DNA from: Hathewaya massiliensis
Lineage (GTDB): Bacteria > Bacillota > Clostridia > Clostridiales > Clostridiaceae
Reading direction: 5' to 3'
Assembly: GCF_902143515.1 (NCBI RefSeq)
Contig: NZ_CABFVD010000004.1
Span: forward strand, 205,470-269,469
DNA: 64,000 nucleotides
The notes beneath the pieces are model-generated. The model was not told the origin of the DNA. It made no database searches and saw only the letters and a program-made list of their open reading frames with translations. The stretch's first letter is position 1; the number at the start of each line of letters is the position of its first letter. Below, one piece after another: positions 28,224-37,800 of this stretch. Made by a program: the position numbers and the translations under genes.

Positions 28224-28892
28224 TTACGCCAATGTCAATTTAATAACTTTTCTAACTATCATAGTTGCTTCATTGTATGGAACTCCATATCTAACTAATT
28301 TTCTTGTAACACTTGGGTGCTCTAACTCTATATTCTTAAATATCTCATTTACCTTATTCACGGTTTCCATTTCTTCTTCGCTACCATTTCTATGCATTAC
28401 TTCTTCTTCTAAATATTTCTCCTCTATAAAAAAAGGAACCCCAAAATTAGGTACTATTTCTTCATCACTTCTTAAAAGTTCTTCCTCCATATTAAAATCA
28501 TAGTTACGTGGCTCTTCATTCATATTAATATCATAGCTATATTGTTGCTCCATGTTAATGTCATAATTATATGGTTCTTCTATTCTAAGAAACTCATCAT
28601 CACTTAATAAGGGATAGTTTATATACTCTAGTTCATCATGGAAGTAATTTTCTTCTAACTCTATTTGAGGAAAGTCCTTTTCTTCAAACTGTCTTTCAAG
28701 AAAATTATTTTCTTCAAAATATGTGTTCATAGAATCTTCTCCCTCATAATATGTTTCCTCATCCTTTTCACATGACCTTGTGAGTTCACCAAATTCATTA
28801 TCTTCGAAAGTTAAATTCATTTGAATAGGAACCATGGCATACTCTTCCATATCTAACTCAAGACTTTCATATTTATTTAAATCTTCTAACAT
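28224..28892 (-). CDS. Highly acidic protein of unknown function with YNYDINM repeats
   Basis: I do not recognise this 222-residue protein. It is very rich in Glu and Asp. A central part (about 110-140) has three imperfect repeats with core YNYDINM, YSYDINM and NYDFNM, each near a Glu-rich stretch. The last 45 residues (KLVRYGVPYNEATMIVRKVIKLTLA) look like a folded helical domain. There is no signal peptide or membrane segment. The ATG follows AGGGAGG. It lies between the GNAT gene and the SOD-like gene and ends at its own terminator, so it is probably a real expressed gene. Confidence 0.6.
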   Translation of the reverse strand: MLEDLNKYESLELDMEEYAMVPIQMNLTFEDNEFGELTRSCEKDEETYYEGEDSMNTYFEENNFLERQFEEKDFPQIELEENYFHDELEYINYPLLSDDEFLRIEEPYNYDINMEQQYSYDINMNEEPRNYDFNMEEELLRSDEEIVPNFGVPFFIEEKYLEEEVMHRNGSEEEMETVNKVNEIFKNIELEHPSVTRKLVRYGVPYNEATMIVRKVIKLTLA

Positions 28893-28951
28893 TATTTAAC
28901 CTCCCTAAATAAATTACACTACTAATTTATGTTTACTAATTTAAAATGATA

Positions 28952-29563
28952 CTAATTTCTCAAGGCATTTAAAATTTTCCCTCCCATTAAAAGCCTTCTA
29001 TTTACAATATCCCAATTTAATGTATCCATAAAAACATCAACATACTTTTTTCTATCAATACCAAAATCAATCATATAAGCATGCTCGTATACATCTAAAA
29101 CAATTATAGGTATAGAACATATAACTGGTCCATTATCATGAGCATCTAAGCCATATACATGCAATCTGCAATCCTTAGGTTCTAAACACAGCATACACCA
29201 TCCTCTAACAGATAGTGCCGTCTTTTTAAATATTTCTAGAAATCTTTCATAACTCCCAAAATCTGCATTTATCTTTTTTAAAAAATATAAAGGAATACCT
29301 CTTCCACTATTACATATGTTTTGAAAATATAATTCATGAAGTTTAACCCCATCTAATGCAAAACTTTGTCCTCTCATTAAAGAACGAACTTTACTATAAG
29401 TCTGATTTCCCTCTCCAAGGTTTTTATCTTCTGATAATATGCCCCATATTTCATTAGTTTTATTTACATAACCTTCATATAATTTGTAATGTTGGTTAAG
29501 TTGATTTTCTGATAATCCTCGTACAGTTTTAAAATTAAAACTCTCCTTTTCAATTCTAAACAT
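28952..29563 (-). CDS. Iron/manganese superoxide dismutase family protein
   Basis: Fe/Mn SODs disproportionate superoxide. The 203-residue protein keeps the four ligand positions by pattern: His in LNQHYKLYEGYV, His in GVKLHELYFQN, and Asp and His in VLDVYEHAY. It departs from typical enzymes near the active site: the HxxxHH segment of the first helix reads HYKLYEG, and the GSGW region reads VRGWCMLCLE with two Cys. It may be a SOD or a diverged clostridial spore-associated relative. The start follows AAAAGGGGAT. Confidence 0.75.
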   Translation of the reverse strand: MFRIEKESFNFKTVRGLSENQLNQHYKLYEGYVNKTNEIWGILSEDKNLGEGNQTYSKVRSLMRGQSFALDGVKLHELYFQNICNSGRGIPLYFLKKINADFGSYERFLEIFKKTALSVRGWCMLCLEPKDCRLHVYGLDAHDNGPVICSIPIIVLDVYEHAYMIDFGIDRKKYVDVFMDTLNWDIVNRRLLMGGKILNALRN

Positions 29564-29857
29564 ATAATCCCCTTTTAAATTGCTCCTTATATATAATATG
29601 ATTACTCCAATTAAACGTCACAAAAAAATAACTTGTAAAATTAATAGCAATCTGTAAATTAACTACTAAGTAATACAAGTTATTTAAAACCATAAATATT
29701 AATTTAAAGCTATAATTTTAATTTAAGCTTTGTTAGATATTTTTGTTGATATGATTGTTACGTAATCACATATGAATAAGTTTTTAGAATTTCATTATTT
29801 CTGTAGTAAATATTACGTTAAAAAGTTTTAATGTTTGAACAGAGTGAGTTTTAAAAA
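29564..29857. other. Non-coding stretch between the SOD-like gene and the YitT gene
   Basis: This 294-nt AT-rich stretch has no open frame with a ribosome site and no strong hairpin. It should hold the SOD-like gene promoter and the end of the YitT transcript; neither is obvious. Confidence 0.5.
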
Positions 29858-30730
29858 TTAAAATGATGACTTTTTAAAACCTTTTCCCTCTACTTCAGAA
29901 ACATCCATAATAGTAATTACTGCCTTTGGATCTATAGTGTTTATAAGAATCCTACACCTTGCTAATTGCTTAGAAGACATAACAGAATAAATAATCTTTT
30001 TATCTTCACCTGTATAAGCACCCTCACCATGAAGGAAAGTAACTCCCCTTCCTAACTTTGTAAGAATAATATTTTTAACTCCCTCTGGATCCTTAGTTAT
30101 AACAAATAAAAGCTTTTTCTTATCTAAGCCCTCTATAACCTTGTCTAAAACCATAGATTTTATATACATAGATATTATGGTATATATTGCAATCTCAACA
30201 GTACCTAAAAAGCCTCCAGCTGCAACTATGATTAAATTTATTATAAAGGTAATAGTTGAAATCTTAAGTCCATACCTTTTCCTTACTATAATAGATATAA
30301 TATCAGTTCCACCCTCAGAAGCTTTACTTCTAAAAATTATTCCCATACCAATACCGCAAAGTGCACCACCACAAAGTGAGGATAAAAACACATCCTTCAT
30401 TACATATACAGTTGTAATATCCTTTGTAATAACTAGAAAAATAGACATGGATATCATTCCTATAAGACTATATATACCAAACTCCTTATCTAGCTCTCTT
30501 ATTCCAATAATAAATAGTGGAATATTTATAATAAAGACAAAATACCCTGATGAAATTTTAGTTACATATTGAAGTATTAAAGCTACTCCTGCTACCCCTC
30601 CTGCAATTAACTTATGAGGTGTTATAAACATATTTACAGAAATAGCATAAAGAAGACTTCCAAATAGAACAGTAAAAAGTCTAATTATTCTATCTCTTGT
30701 AATTATATTTGTACTCATCGAAGTTTCCAT
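29858..30730 (-). CDS. YitT family membrane protein (DUF161 plus DUF2179)
   Basis: The 290-residue protein has five to six membrane segments (about 15-200) with the family motifs HKLIAGGVAGVALI and RSKASEGGTDIIS, then a soluble DUF2179 domain (about 210-285: LFVITKDPEGVKNIILTKLGRGVTFLHGEGAYTG). Function is not settled; transport or sensing is suspected. The ATG at 30730 was chosen; an upstream GTG overlaps the GGGTGGGG site. It is a single gene, with the cbiMN operon upstream closed by a terminator. Confidence 0.88.
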   Translation of the reverse strand: METSMSTNIITRDRIIRLFTVLFGSLLYAISVNMFITPHKLIAGGVAGVALILQYVTKISSGYFVFIINIPLFIIGIRELDKEFGIYSLIGMISMSIFLVITKDITTVYVMKDVFLSSLCGGALCGIGMGIIFRSKASEGGTDIISIIVRKRYGLKISTITFIINLIIVAAGGFLGTVEIAIYTIISMYIKSMVLDKVIEGLDKKKLLFVITKDPEGVKNIILTKLGRGVTFLHGEGAYTGEDKKIIYSVMSSKQLARCRILINTIDPKAVITIMDVSEVEGKGFKKSSF

Positions 30731-30814
30731 TTCTAACCCCACCCTTAAATGAAAATTATTATCTTTTGATATCTATTATACACAATTTAAATTTAAATCT
30801 CAATAATGTAATAT

Positions 30815-30840
30815 AAAAGTCCATGGAAAGTCCATGGACT
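30815..30840 (-). terminator. Terminator after cbiN
   Basis: A 9-bp perfect stem AGTCCATGG with CCATGGACT is followed by TTTTAT on the minus strand. It ends the cbiMN transcript without cbiQ or cbiO. Confidence 0.75.
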
Positions 30841-30849
30841 AGTCTATAC

Positions 30850-31179
30850 TTATTTTGCTCTTTCTTCTTTAGAGTTTATAACTTTTCCTTGCGCTTCACG
30901 TTCCTTCTTCTTTCCTTTTAAAAATCCAAAATAATAACAAATCACACCTGTACCTAGGGAAGCCTGCACAGCAAATATAAGACTTTCAATTTCACCACTT
31001 GGCGGTTCCCAAATACTGCTAAACCATGGTTTATATCCTGGACTTATTTCAGTTATAGCTTCTTCTGCTGCATCATCAGCTCCACCATACTCTGCTTTAG
31101 AATTTATAATTAGAGGAAGTATAACAATGGCAATAACTAATATAAATAATATAATATTTCTTTTTTTAGATTTCCCCAT
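30850..31179 (-). CDS. cbiN: Cobalt ECF transporter component CbiN
   Basis: CbiN assists CbiM in cobalt uptake. The 109-residue protein has two membrane segments (about 9-26 and 64-86) around an extracytoplasmic loop with the conserved [11 protein letters not shown] and [21 protein letters not shown]. It overlaps the cbiM end by 14 nt. It is the second and last gene of the B12-controlled operon here. Confidence 0.95.
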   Translation of the reverse strand: MGKSKKRNIILFILVIAIVILPLIINSKAEYGGADDAAEEAITEISPGYKPWFSSIWEPPSGEIESLIFAVQASLGTGVICYYFGFLKGKKKEREAQGKVINSKEERAK

Positions 31180-31897
31180 CGATTATTCCCTCCTTTTTAT
31201 ATTCCATTAATAAATTAAATACTATAGCAGACAAAAGTCCTTCTGCAATAGCTAGTGGAATTTGAGTTACTGCAAATATTCCTAAAAATTTTGTAGCTGA
31301 TGCCATAAATCCACCTACTGGATCTGGATGAGCTAGTGCTAATTGTATTGCTGTTACTAAATATGTTAGTAAATCCCCTAAAGCAGCAGCAGCAAAAACT
31401 GCAACTGAAGGCTTAGCTCCAAATTTTTTAAACAATTTGTATACAAAATATGCTACAATGGGCCCTATAACAGCCATAGAAAAAGTATTAGCACCTAATG
31501 TTGTTAATCCACCATGTGCAAGTAGAAGTGCTTGGAATAAAAGTACTATAACTCCAAGTACAGTCATAACTGTAGGTCCAAACATTACTGCACCTAGACC
31601 AACTCCAGTTGGATGCGAACAACTTCCAGTAACAGATGGTATTTTAAGGGCTGAAAGTACAAATACGAAAGCTCCAACTAAGGCAACTAACATTTTCTTA
31701 TTAGGTTGCTCTTTAAAAACTTTCTTTAAATTTATAAGTCCTAGAATAAAGAATGGTGCTGAAGCTATAAACCAAATTATAACCCATTTTACTGGCAAAT
31801 AGCCTTCAGCTATATGCATAGCTTGCACATATGCAGGGGTAGTTAATAGGGTTAATAGAAAAAAGATAAATACCCCAATTTTTTTAGTATTTTTCAT
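31166..31897 (-). CDS. cbiM: Cobalt ECF transporter substrate-binding component CbiM
   Basis: CbiM binds Co(II) and carries it across the membrane with CbiN, CbiQ and CbiO. The 243-residue protein has a signal-like N-terminus (about 1-25) ending before MHIAEGYLP. The mature Met-His N-terminus is the metal ligand in this family. [17 protein letters not shown] and [23 protein letters not shown] carry further conserved His and polar residues. It follows a cobalamin riboswitch and terminator, so expression should fall when B12 is plentiful. Confidence 0.96.
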   Translation of the reverse strand: MKNTKKIGVFIFFLLTLLTTPAYVQAMHIAEGYLPVKWVIIWFIASAPFFILGLINLKKVFKEQPNKKMLVALVGAFVFVLSALKIPSVTGSCSHPTGVGLGAVMFGPTVMTVLGVIVLLFQALLLAHGGLTTLGANTFSMAVIGPIVAYFVYKLFKKFGAKPSVAVFAAAALGDLLTYLVTAIQLALAHPDPVGGFMASATKFLGIFAVTQIPLAIAEGLLSAIVFNLLMEYKKEGIIDGEI

Positions 31898-31956
31898 ATT
31901 CTCTCCTCCTTATTTTCCTATATGTAAACTTTAACTTAAGCTTATAAAAACCTATT

Positions 31957-31986
31957 AAAAAAATCCTAACCTGATAAAGGTTAGGA
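31957..31986 (-). terminator. Regulated terminator between the B12 riboswitch and cbiM
   Basis: An 8-bp stem (TCCTAACC with GGTTAGGA) is followed by seven Ts on the minus strand, 90 nt after the aptamer and 60 nt before cbiM. It is the likely expression platform (transcription termination). Confidence 0.85.
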
Positions 31987-32076
31987 CTCTAATTTCATAA
32001 GCCTATAAAAAGCAAATATATACTAAATAGGATATAAAATAAGTATTACTCTTCCCTCCGAAGGTTACTTTAACAA

Positions 32077-32229
32077 TTTAGGCAGGTCTCCTGACTTAAG
32101 AATCACTTTACTCCTCATCCTTCCCATATTTACATACAGTGGTTTTTTGAGTTTCATCATCTATTACAGTAGCGGGGGCTGTAGTGGATTTTAACCACTT
32201 TCCCTATTAATCTACTAATAGAACCTAAA
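32077..32229 (-). promoter_or_regulatory. Cobalamin (B12) riboswitch controlling cbiMN
   Basis: On the minus strand the aptamer runs from TTTAGG (P1, 5' arm) to CCTAAA (3' arm). It contains the B12 box hallmarks AATAGGGAAAGTGG, AATCCACTACAGCCCCCGC and GTCAGGAGACCTGCC in order. Adenosyl- or other cobalamin binding should favour the downstream terminator and shut off cobalt uptake. No cobalamin biosynthesis genes are in the window. Confidence 0.95.
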
Positions 32230-32264
32230 TCTTATATTTAATTTTCTCTAAAATTACTAAACTT

Positions 32265-32293
32265 ATACTACCACATTAAATTTATTTATGCAA
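32265..32293 (-). promoter_or_regulatory. Promoter of the riboswitch-cbiMN transcript
   Basis: TTGCAT at 32288-32293 and TAGTAT at 32265-32270 are separated by 17 nt on the minus strand. This is a good vegetative match at the right distance before the aptamer. The -35 overlaps the stop codon region of the winged-helix gene. Confidence 0.65.
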
Positions 32294-32462
32294 TAGTATA
32301 GTAGCATCTTTTAGGAGAAACTATTTTTTCTTCTGACCTTAACTTTTTAATAGCTTTATCTACTTCTTTCTTATCTATACCTGATTTTTCTGCAATTTCT
32401 CCTGCTTTCATCGGTTCTTCTGACTCCTTTAAAGTGTTTAAAACTTTTTCTAAAATATCCAT
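32286..32462 (-). CDS. Small winged-helix-type DNA-binding protein
   Basis: This 58-residue gene begins [41 protein letters not shown] and ends KRCYYTIA, the pattern of a minimal winged-helix domain (helix-turn-helix at about 17-42, wing at about 44-56). AAGGAGG lies eight nt before the ATG. It starts 24 nt after the phosphodiesterase stop, so the two are likely co-transcribed. It resembles FeoC-like and small DprA-type winged helices; target and ligand are unknown. Confidence 0.8.
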   Translation of the reverse strand: MDILEKVLNTLKESEEPMKAGEIAEKSGIDKKEVDKAIKKLRSEEKIVSPKRCYYTIA

Positions 32463-32486
32463 TTAAAAACCCTCCTTATATATTCT

Positions 32487-33029
32487 TTAAATTTCTTCCT
32501 CTAGTATAATTTTACCTTCTAAATTTTTTATAGTAAAGACCCCTTCTTCCAAAATACCATAAGAATTCTCACTCTCTCCCTTAGGTATAGAAATGGAACC
32601 AGGATTTATCATTGTTATTCCATTAAAAGTTTCAATCAATGGAATATGAGTATGTCCATAAATAAAAATATCTCCTTCTACTAAAGGCGGCATATTATCC
32701 TTATTATATAAATGTCCATGAGTTAAAAATATTCTTCTATTATTTAAAAAAATAATATTATAATCACTCATCATTGGATAATTAATAAGCATTTGATCCA
32801 CTTCACTATCACAATTTCCTCTTACTGCTATTATATTATTTCTATAAAAATTCAACTTTTCAGCTACCTCTTTTGGATTATATCCCATAGGAATATGGTT
32901 TCTAGGTCCGTGATATAGTGCATCCCCTAAAATCACCATATATTGCGCTCCCTCTTTTTTATAACATTCAATTGCTTTATTTAAAAAATGTGAGGATCCA
33001 TGAATATCCGACATAAAAAAAATCTTCAT
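32487..33029 (-). CDS. YfcE/MJ0936-type metallophosphoesterase
   Basis: This family hydrolyses phosphodiesters with two metal ions. All metal motifs are visible: SDIHG near the N-terminus, LGDALYHG, RGNCD, THGH, and YGHTHIP. The ATG at 33029 gives 180 residues starting MKIFFMSDIHG; the frame extends 13 codons upstream without a ribosome site. E. coli YfcE acts on phosphodiesters in vitro; the natural substrate is unclear. The gene is co-transcribed with the small winged-helix gene. Confidence 0.93.
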   Translation of the reverse strand: MKIFFMSDIHGSSHFLNKAIECYKKEGAQYMVILGDALYHGPRNHIPMGYNPKEVAEKLNFYRNNIIAVRGNCDSEVDQMLINYPMMSDYNIIFLNNRRIFLTHGHLYNKDNMPPLVEGDIFIYGHTHIPLIETFNGITMINPGSISIPKGESENSYGILEEGVFTIKNLEGKIILEEEI

Positions 33030-33233
33030 TATAATACACCTCTTATTTAAGATAGATTTACTCCACATAGTATGAAAATTGTAAAATTCAATAATATTAT
33101 ACCATACAAAACATTTTTTAATCTCTTATTTTTTATGGTTGAAAATTCATCAAAAACATGTTAAATTATAATTGCATTATGAAATTATAATTGCTATTTA
33201 TTAATAATAATTGTTTAAATCGAGGTGGATAAA

Positions 33234-33632
33234 ATGCTAAAAGATTTTAAAGAGTTTGCTATGAAAGGTAATGTAGTTGACCTTGCAATAGGTGTTATAA
33301 TCGGTGGTGCTTTTGGAAAAATCGTTTCTTCTTTAGTAAGTGATGTTATAATGCCTCTTTTAGGATTACTTTTAGGTGGGGTTAACTTTACAAATTTAAA
33401 ATTAACTTTAAATGGATTAGCTTCTGAAAAACCTATAATTCTTAATTATGGTAACTTCATTCAAAATGTATTTGATTTTTTAATTATATCTTTTTCAATT
33501 TTTTTATTTGTAAGATTGATTAATAGATTTAGAAAAAAAGAAGATGTAGAAGAACTTGCAGTTTCTAAAATTTCAAAAGAGGAAGAGCTACTTACAGAAA
33601 TTAGAGACCTTTTAAAAGAACAATCAAAATAA
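33234..33632 (+). CDS. mscL: Large-conductance mechanosensitive channel MscL
   Basis: MscL opens under membrane tension and releases solutes during osmotic downshock. The 132-residue protein has the N-terminal helix [35 protein letters not shown], a pore helix rich in Gly, a second membrane helix (about 75-97), and a charged C-terminal bundle. The ATG at 33234 was chosen; an upstream GTG lies inside GAGGTGG. It stands alone on the plus strand and converges on the amidase gene through a shared terminator. Confidence 0.96.
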   Translation: MLKDFKEFAMKGNVVDLAIGVIIGGAFGKIVSSLVSDVIMPLLGLLLGGVNFTNLKLTLNGLASEKPIILNYGNFIQNVFDFLIISFSIFLFVRLINRFRKKEDVEELAVSKISKEEELLTEIRDLLKEQSK

Positions 33633-33688
33633 AAAAAGAAACTTCTCTAAAAGCCTATGCTTAATAATTAAGAGAAGTTTCTTTTTTA
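33633..33688. terminator. Bidirectional terminator between mscL and the amidase gene
   Basis: AAAGAAACTTCTCT pairs with AGAGAAGTTTCTTT, a 14-bp stem with T-runs on both strands. Confidence 0.9.
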
Positions 33689-33692
33689 TAGT

Positions 33693-34589
33693 TTACTTAC
33701 TTAATAATGCCTTCCAGGTATTTTGCCCAACTATACCATCGGCTGACAATCCTTTGTCTAATTGTAACTTTCTAACTGCTTCCCTAGTACCTGTACCGTA
33801 TATACTATCAGCACCATAACTTCCTACCTTATATCCTAAATATATAAGTTTTCTTTGTATCCATCTAGTAATTTCCCCTCTAGCTCCAGGAAGTACTAAT
33901 ATTCTATTAGCAGCTTCTTGAGTTTTAGGTCCATATATACCGTCTTCAACTAAACCTGCATGGAACTGTTTATTAAACTCTTTTTGCAGTTCTTTTATAT
34001 TAGGCGCTGTGTTTTTATTATCGTTATTGTTTTGATTTTCACTTGAATTTCCTGACTGTGACCCACTAATTTCCTTTAATAAACCTCTTACAATAGCTTC
34101 TGCTATGGCATCAGAACCTAAGGATTTATATCTCCCATAATCCTCCATACTATCTATAAAAAATACTTCTATTAAAATAGCCACTGGTCTTGAACGTCTT
34201 ATAACATAAAGATTACTACCATCCTTAGTACCTCTACTTTTAAACCCTAGAGAAGCAAGATTACTTAATACATTTTCACCCAGTTTATATCCTTCTTTAG
34301 ACATGGCATATACTTCACTACCTTGACCACCACCTGCATTTAGATGTATACTTACCAAATAATCTGCACTATATGCTCCATCACATCTTTTTTGAAGGGA
34401 ATCACGAACACTAATTGCACTATTAGGTCTCACATTTATAGCTTTATGCCCTCTTTTAATAAGTTTAGCTATAACTTTTTCTGCTATATCTAAAACTTCT
34501 TTTTGTTCATCTAAATATCCAATAGCCCCTCCATCACCCCCTAGATTACCACCAATGTCTCCATGACCTGGATCTATCGCAAATATCAT
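33693..34589 (-). CDS. N-acetylmuramoyl-L-alanine amidase with two peptidoglycan-binding domains
   Basis: The enzyme splits the bond between MurNAc and the stem peptide. The 298-residue protein has an Amidase_3 domain (1 to about 180) with the zinc ligands in DPGHGD, the Glu after the first strand, and SIHLNAGGG, plus IEVFFID with the catalytic Glu. Two PG_binding_1 repeats follow (about 200-245 and 247-298, both with YG..T.EA). There is no signal peptide or anchor. It could leave by lysis or an unusual route, or be a mother-cell or germination enzyme. Related clostridial enzymes exist on phages, but no other phage gene is near. Confidence 0.9.
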   Translation of the reverse strand: MIFAIDPGHGDIGGNLGGDGGAIGYLDEQKEVLDIAEKVIAKLIKRGHKAINVRPNSAISVRDSLQKRCDGAYSADYLVSIHLNAGGGQGSEVYAMSKEGYKLGENVLSNLASLGFKSRGTKDGSNLYVIRRSRPVAILIEVFFIDSMEDYGRYKSLGSDAIAEAIVRGLLKEISGSQSGNSSENQNNNDNKNTAPNIKELQKEFNKQFHAGLVEDGIYGPKTQEAANRILVLPGARGEITRWIQRKLIYLGYKVGSYGADSIYGTGTREAVRKLQLDKGLSADGIVGQNTWKALLSK

Positions 34590-34649
34590 TCTATCATCCT
34601 CCTGTATTTAATATATCAATATTAATATATGCATCCCCTAAATTTTTGA

Positions 34650-34709
34650 GATAAATAGAGTTCTAATCTTCAGAAGAAATCTTTATTCCTATGAAGATTA
34701 GAACTTCTT
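34650..34709. repeat. Perfect 12-bp inverted repeat upstream of the amidase gene
   Basis: GTTCTAATCTTC at 34660-34671 pairs with GAAGATTAGAAC at 34693-34704. T-rich flanks are weak, so it may be a second terminator behind colA or a leader hairpin of the amidase mRNA. Confidence 0.6.
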
Positions 34710-34803
34710 ATCCAGTATTTAGTTGCTCATTTCGCTCACTTTGAAGAAGATGTGAGTACTAGAGGATAGTCATGCAATAAAGTCTAGGAGAGTTTTGTAT
34801 TTT

Positions 34804-34848
34804 AAAAAAAGTAGAGCCTCTTAAATTTAAGAGACTCTAACTTTTTTA
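34804..34848 (-). terminator. Terminator of the collagenase gene
   Basis: Arms AAAAAAGTTAGAG and CTCTACTTTTTTT with an inner CTCTTAAA/TTTAAGAG stem lie directly after the stop, with a T-run on the minus strand. Confidence 0.85.
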
Positions 34849-37800
34849 TTATCTACGTATTCTTACCTCATAGTCACCAGTACCAGAAGTCTTGTATACA
34901 CATAAATAGTATTTTCCTCTAGATAAATTAACACCATTTACCAATTTATTTCCATCTGCTTTAGCATATGAAACATAGTTTCGATTATCTCCTTCTCTAT
35001 AAAGAACCCAGTTTGCTCCGAAATTACCTAGCTTAGTAACCTCTATATTTACATTGCCTGATTCATTAACATCAAAGACATAGTAATCATTTGAGTCATT
35101 ATAGTCAAATCCACCAAGAACAGTACTATTAAAATTAGGAATTATATTTGCCTTATCCATAGAACCATTCTCTTCTTTTTCATATATAAATTGCTCTTCT
35201 GGATTTGGATTTGGTGTTGATGTATTTCCTTTTAAATTTATTGAATAAGATACTTTAGAACTTTCATCATATTTATAAAGGTATAAATAGTATCTTCCCT
35301 TAGTAGCATTAAAGGTATTGGTTTTTGTATTGCCTTTATCTAAGCCATGTGATAAATAGTTGTCATTTCCAGCCTTATATACAAGCCATGTAAATTGTGA
35401 GTCTCCAGTATAAGGCACCTCTATAGTTACCTCACCATCTTTTTCTACATCAAAATAGAATACATCCTCTGTGTCTCTTCCTTCCATGATTCCTTTTACA
35501 CTAGTTCCACTTATTATTGGGCCATTAGCATTGTTAAAATCATTATTAGGTTCCATTTCTTTATCTGTAGGAGTTGAAGTATCTTCTTTAACTATTTTTA
35601 AGCTTACACTTTCTGTGGTCATAGCTCCCTTATCATCTGTAACCCTTAAAGTTACAGTATAGTCCCCAGCATTTTCAAATACATGGACTGGATTTGCTTC
35701 CCTGCTTGTCTTTCCATCACCAAAATTCCATAAATAAGAAGCTATGCTTCCATCTTCATCTATAGTTCCATTACTGCTAAATGAAACTTCTCTTCCAGCT
35801 ATTCCTGTGCTTGGAGCTGTTAATTTAACAATAGGTGCTTTATTTTCATTCCCAGTTTGTCCATTATCAGTTGAAACACCATGGAATACTATATCATATT
35901 GAACTTTATTATCACTTGTTACCTTATAGTTTGTAAAATATGCAGTTAAGGTTTTATATCCACTCCATGAATTTTGTCCTAAAGATTTTAAGACATCATC
36001 AAGCTTCTTACTCATGTTATTCCAATCTTCTCTTTCTCCTTTTGAAACTTCACCAACATAAGTTCCTCTTAAAGTAAATGTATTAAAGAATTGAGAGTTT
36101 TCTTTTGAAGTCTTTACATCTTTAAGAGAAGCAGCTCTTGTAATATCAGCATAAACTTCTGAATCTTTCTTGTATCCATGATCTTTTAAATAATCATCAG
36201 AAACTAGTGGTACTGTTAAATTATTGTAATTATCTACTAAACTTTGCATATAAGCTTGATATGATTGATTTTTACTGCTATCATTAGCTAATTCTTTTAT
36301 ATATCTATCATAAGAAGTTACATCATTATTTAATATAGCCTTATTTATTTTAGCGAAGGTAGGCATGTCTTTTGCATACATATAATTAGAAAGAGCAAAT
36401 CCATAAGTGTATACATCGCCTCCATTATCATAGGTTGCATTTACAGTTTGATTTAAGCTAAATCTTTTGCTTGAATTTGTTGGTATATAGCTTGTTACTG
36501 ATTTTCTTGGTACTATTCCTCCTGTACGAGTAGAACCTGCAAAGAATTCCGCTGTTCCTTCTTCGTACCAAGTAATTCTTGGTTTCTCATAGAAAGGCCC
36601 TTCACCCCACATACCTCTAACCAAATATCTTCCTTGTAAATAGTGAGTAAATTCATGTCTAAATAGTTCTTCTAAACTATATATACTCTCTTCTGGTGTC
36701 CTCTCATAGGTGTAGAAGGTTCCTTGGCTTTCTATATATATACCACCATTATCAGTACTAATTCCTGTTAAATAAGTGTTCATCTTATATTCCTTAGGAT
36801 CATTAAATATCTGCATTGTTAAAACATCATCAGTATTCCCTTGTTCTAAAGCTTTATCATTTCCTATAACCCTATGGAATTGAGATTTTACTTCCTTTGC
36901 AGCCCAATAAAGTCTCTTTACTTTTTCTTCTGAAACTCTAGCGCCTGCTTTTATAACAAAGCTTCCATTATCAAAAGTATAAGTCTTTGGAAGATAATAA
37001 TTTGTACCTTCCTTAACTATTTTATTTATATCTATTTTATTTCCATTGGAATCTATACCATTATACATAACAGATAATCTATCAACTGCATTAAAATACT
37101 GTTCACCATATTTTGTATACATGTTCATAGCATCTGTAAGGTTTTTTCTTATTTCATTATCTTTATTAGCATAAATACCTATGTTAGCTAAATAATATAT
37201 CCCATTATTAATTACCCAAGCATTTCCTTCTGTAACCTTGCCATAAAGAGCTAAGTTTTTTAGTTCCTCTACAAATGGATCTATTTTTCCATACCAAGGC
37301 ATATCCTTTGGACTTTTATTGTAAGTTGCAGAGCTAAAATCATATTCTATTTCCTTCATAAGAGTATGAACTGCTGTACCCTTAGCATAGTTTTCAGCAT
37401 ATACATCCATGCCTTGAATAAATTGTTTTAATATCTTAGCACAATTATTTACAACTTGTTCATTAGAAGATGCGTTTCCTATTAATCTACCTAAGGATGT
37501 TATAACCTCATCTTGTGCAGCTGTTCCAAGTTTAAAGTTCACATTATTTTGAATAGCAAGCATTGCAGGTATACATTTATCTTGGAAAGCCCTATCATTT
37601 AAATAAGCTAGATCATCATAGTAGAACCCTAAATAAAATCCTGCTCTTAATACCTCAACTAAAGTAGGTATTCCCTTCATATCACTTGAAGTGTAAGTTT
37701 TACCACTTTGTTCTAGAGCATTTATTATAGCTTGTACACGATTTTTATCCTTAAAGAAAGTAGCTGAACCTGTACTATATTCAAATAAACCATTAATATC

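Noticed and set aside
30141..30572. A plus-strand 143-codon frame opposite the YitT gene
   Set aside because: It is a shadow of a membrane-protein gene; hydrophobic antisense frames are common in such AT-rich DNA.
33693..34589. Prophage remnant around the amidase
   Set aside because: Neighbours are mscL and colA; there are no holin, tail or integrase genes and no attachment repeats.
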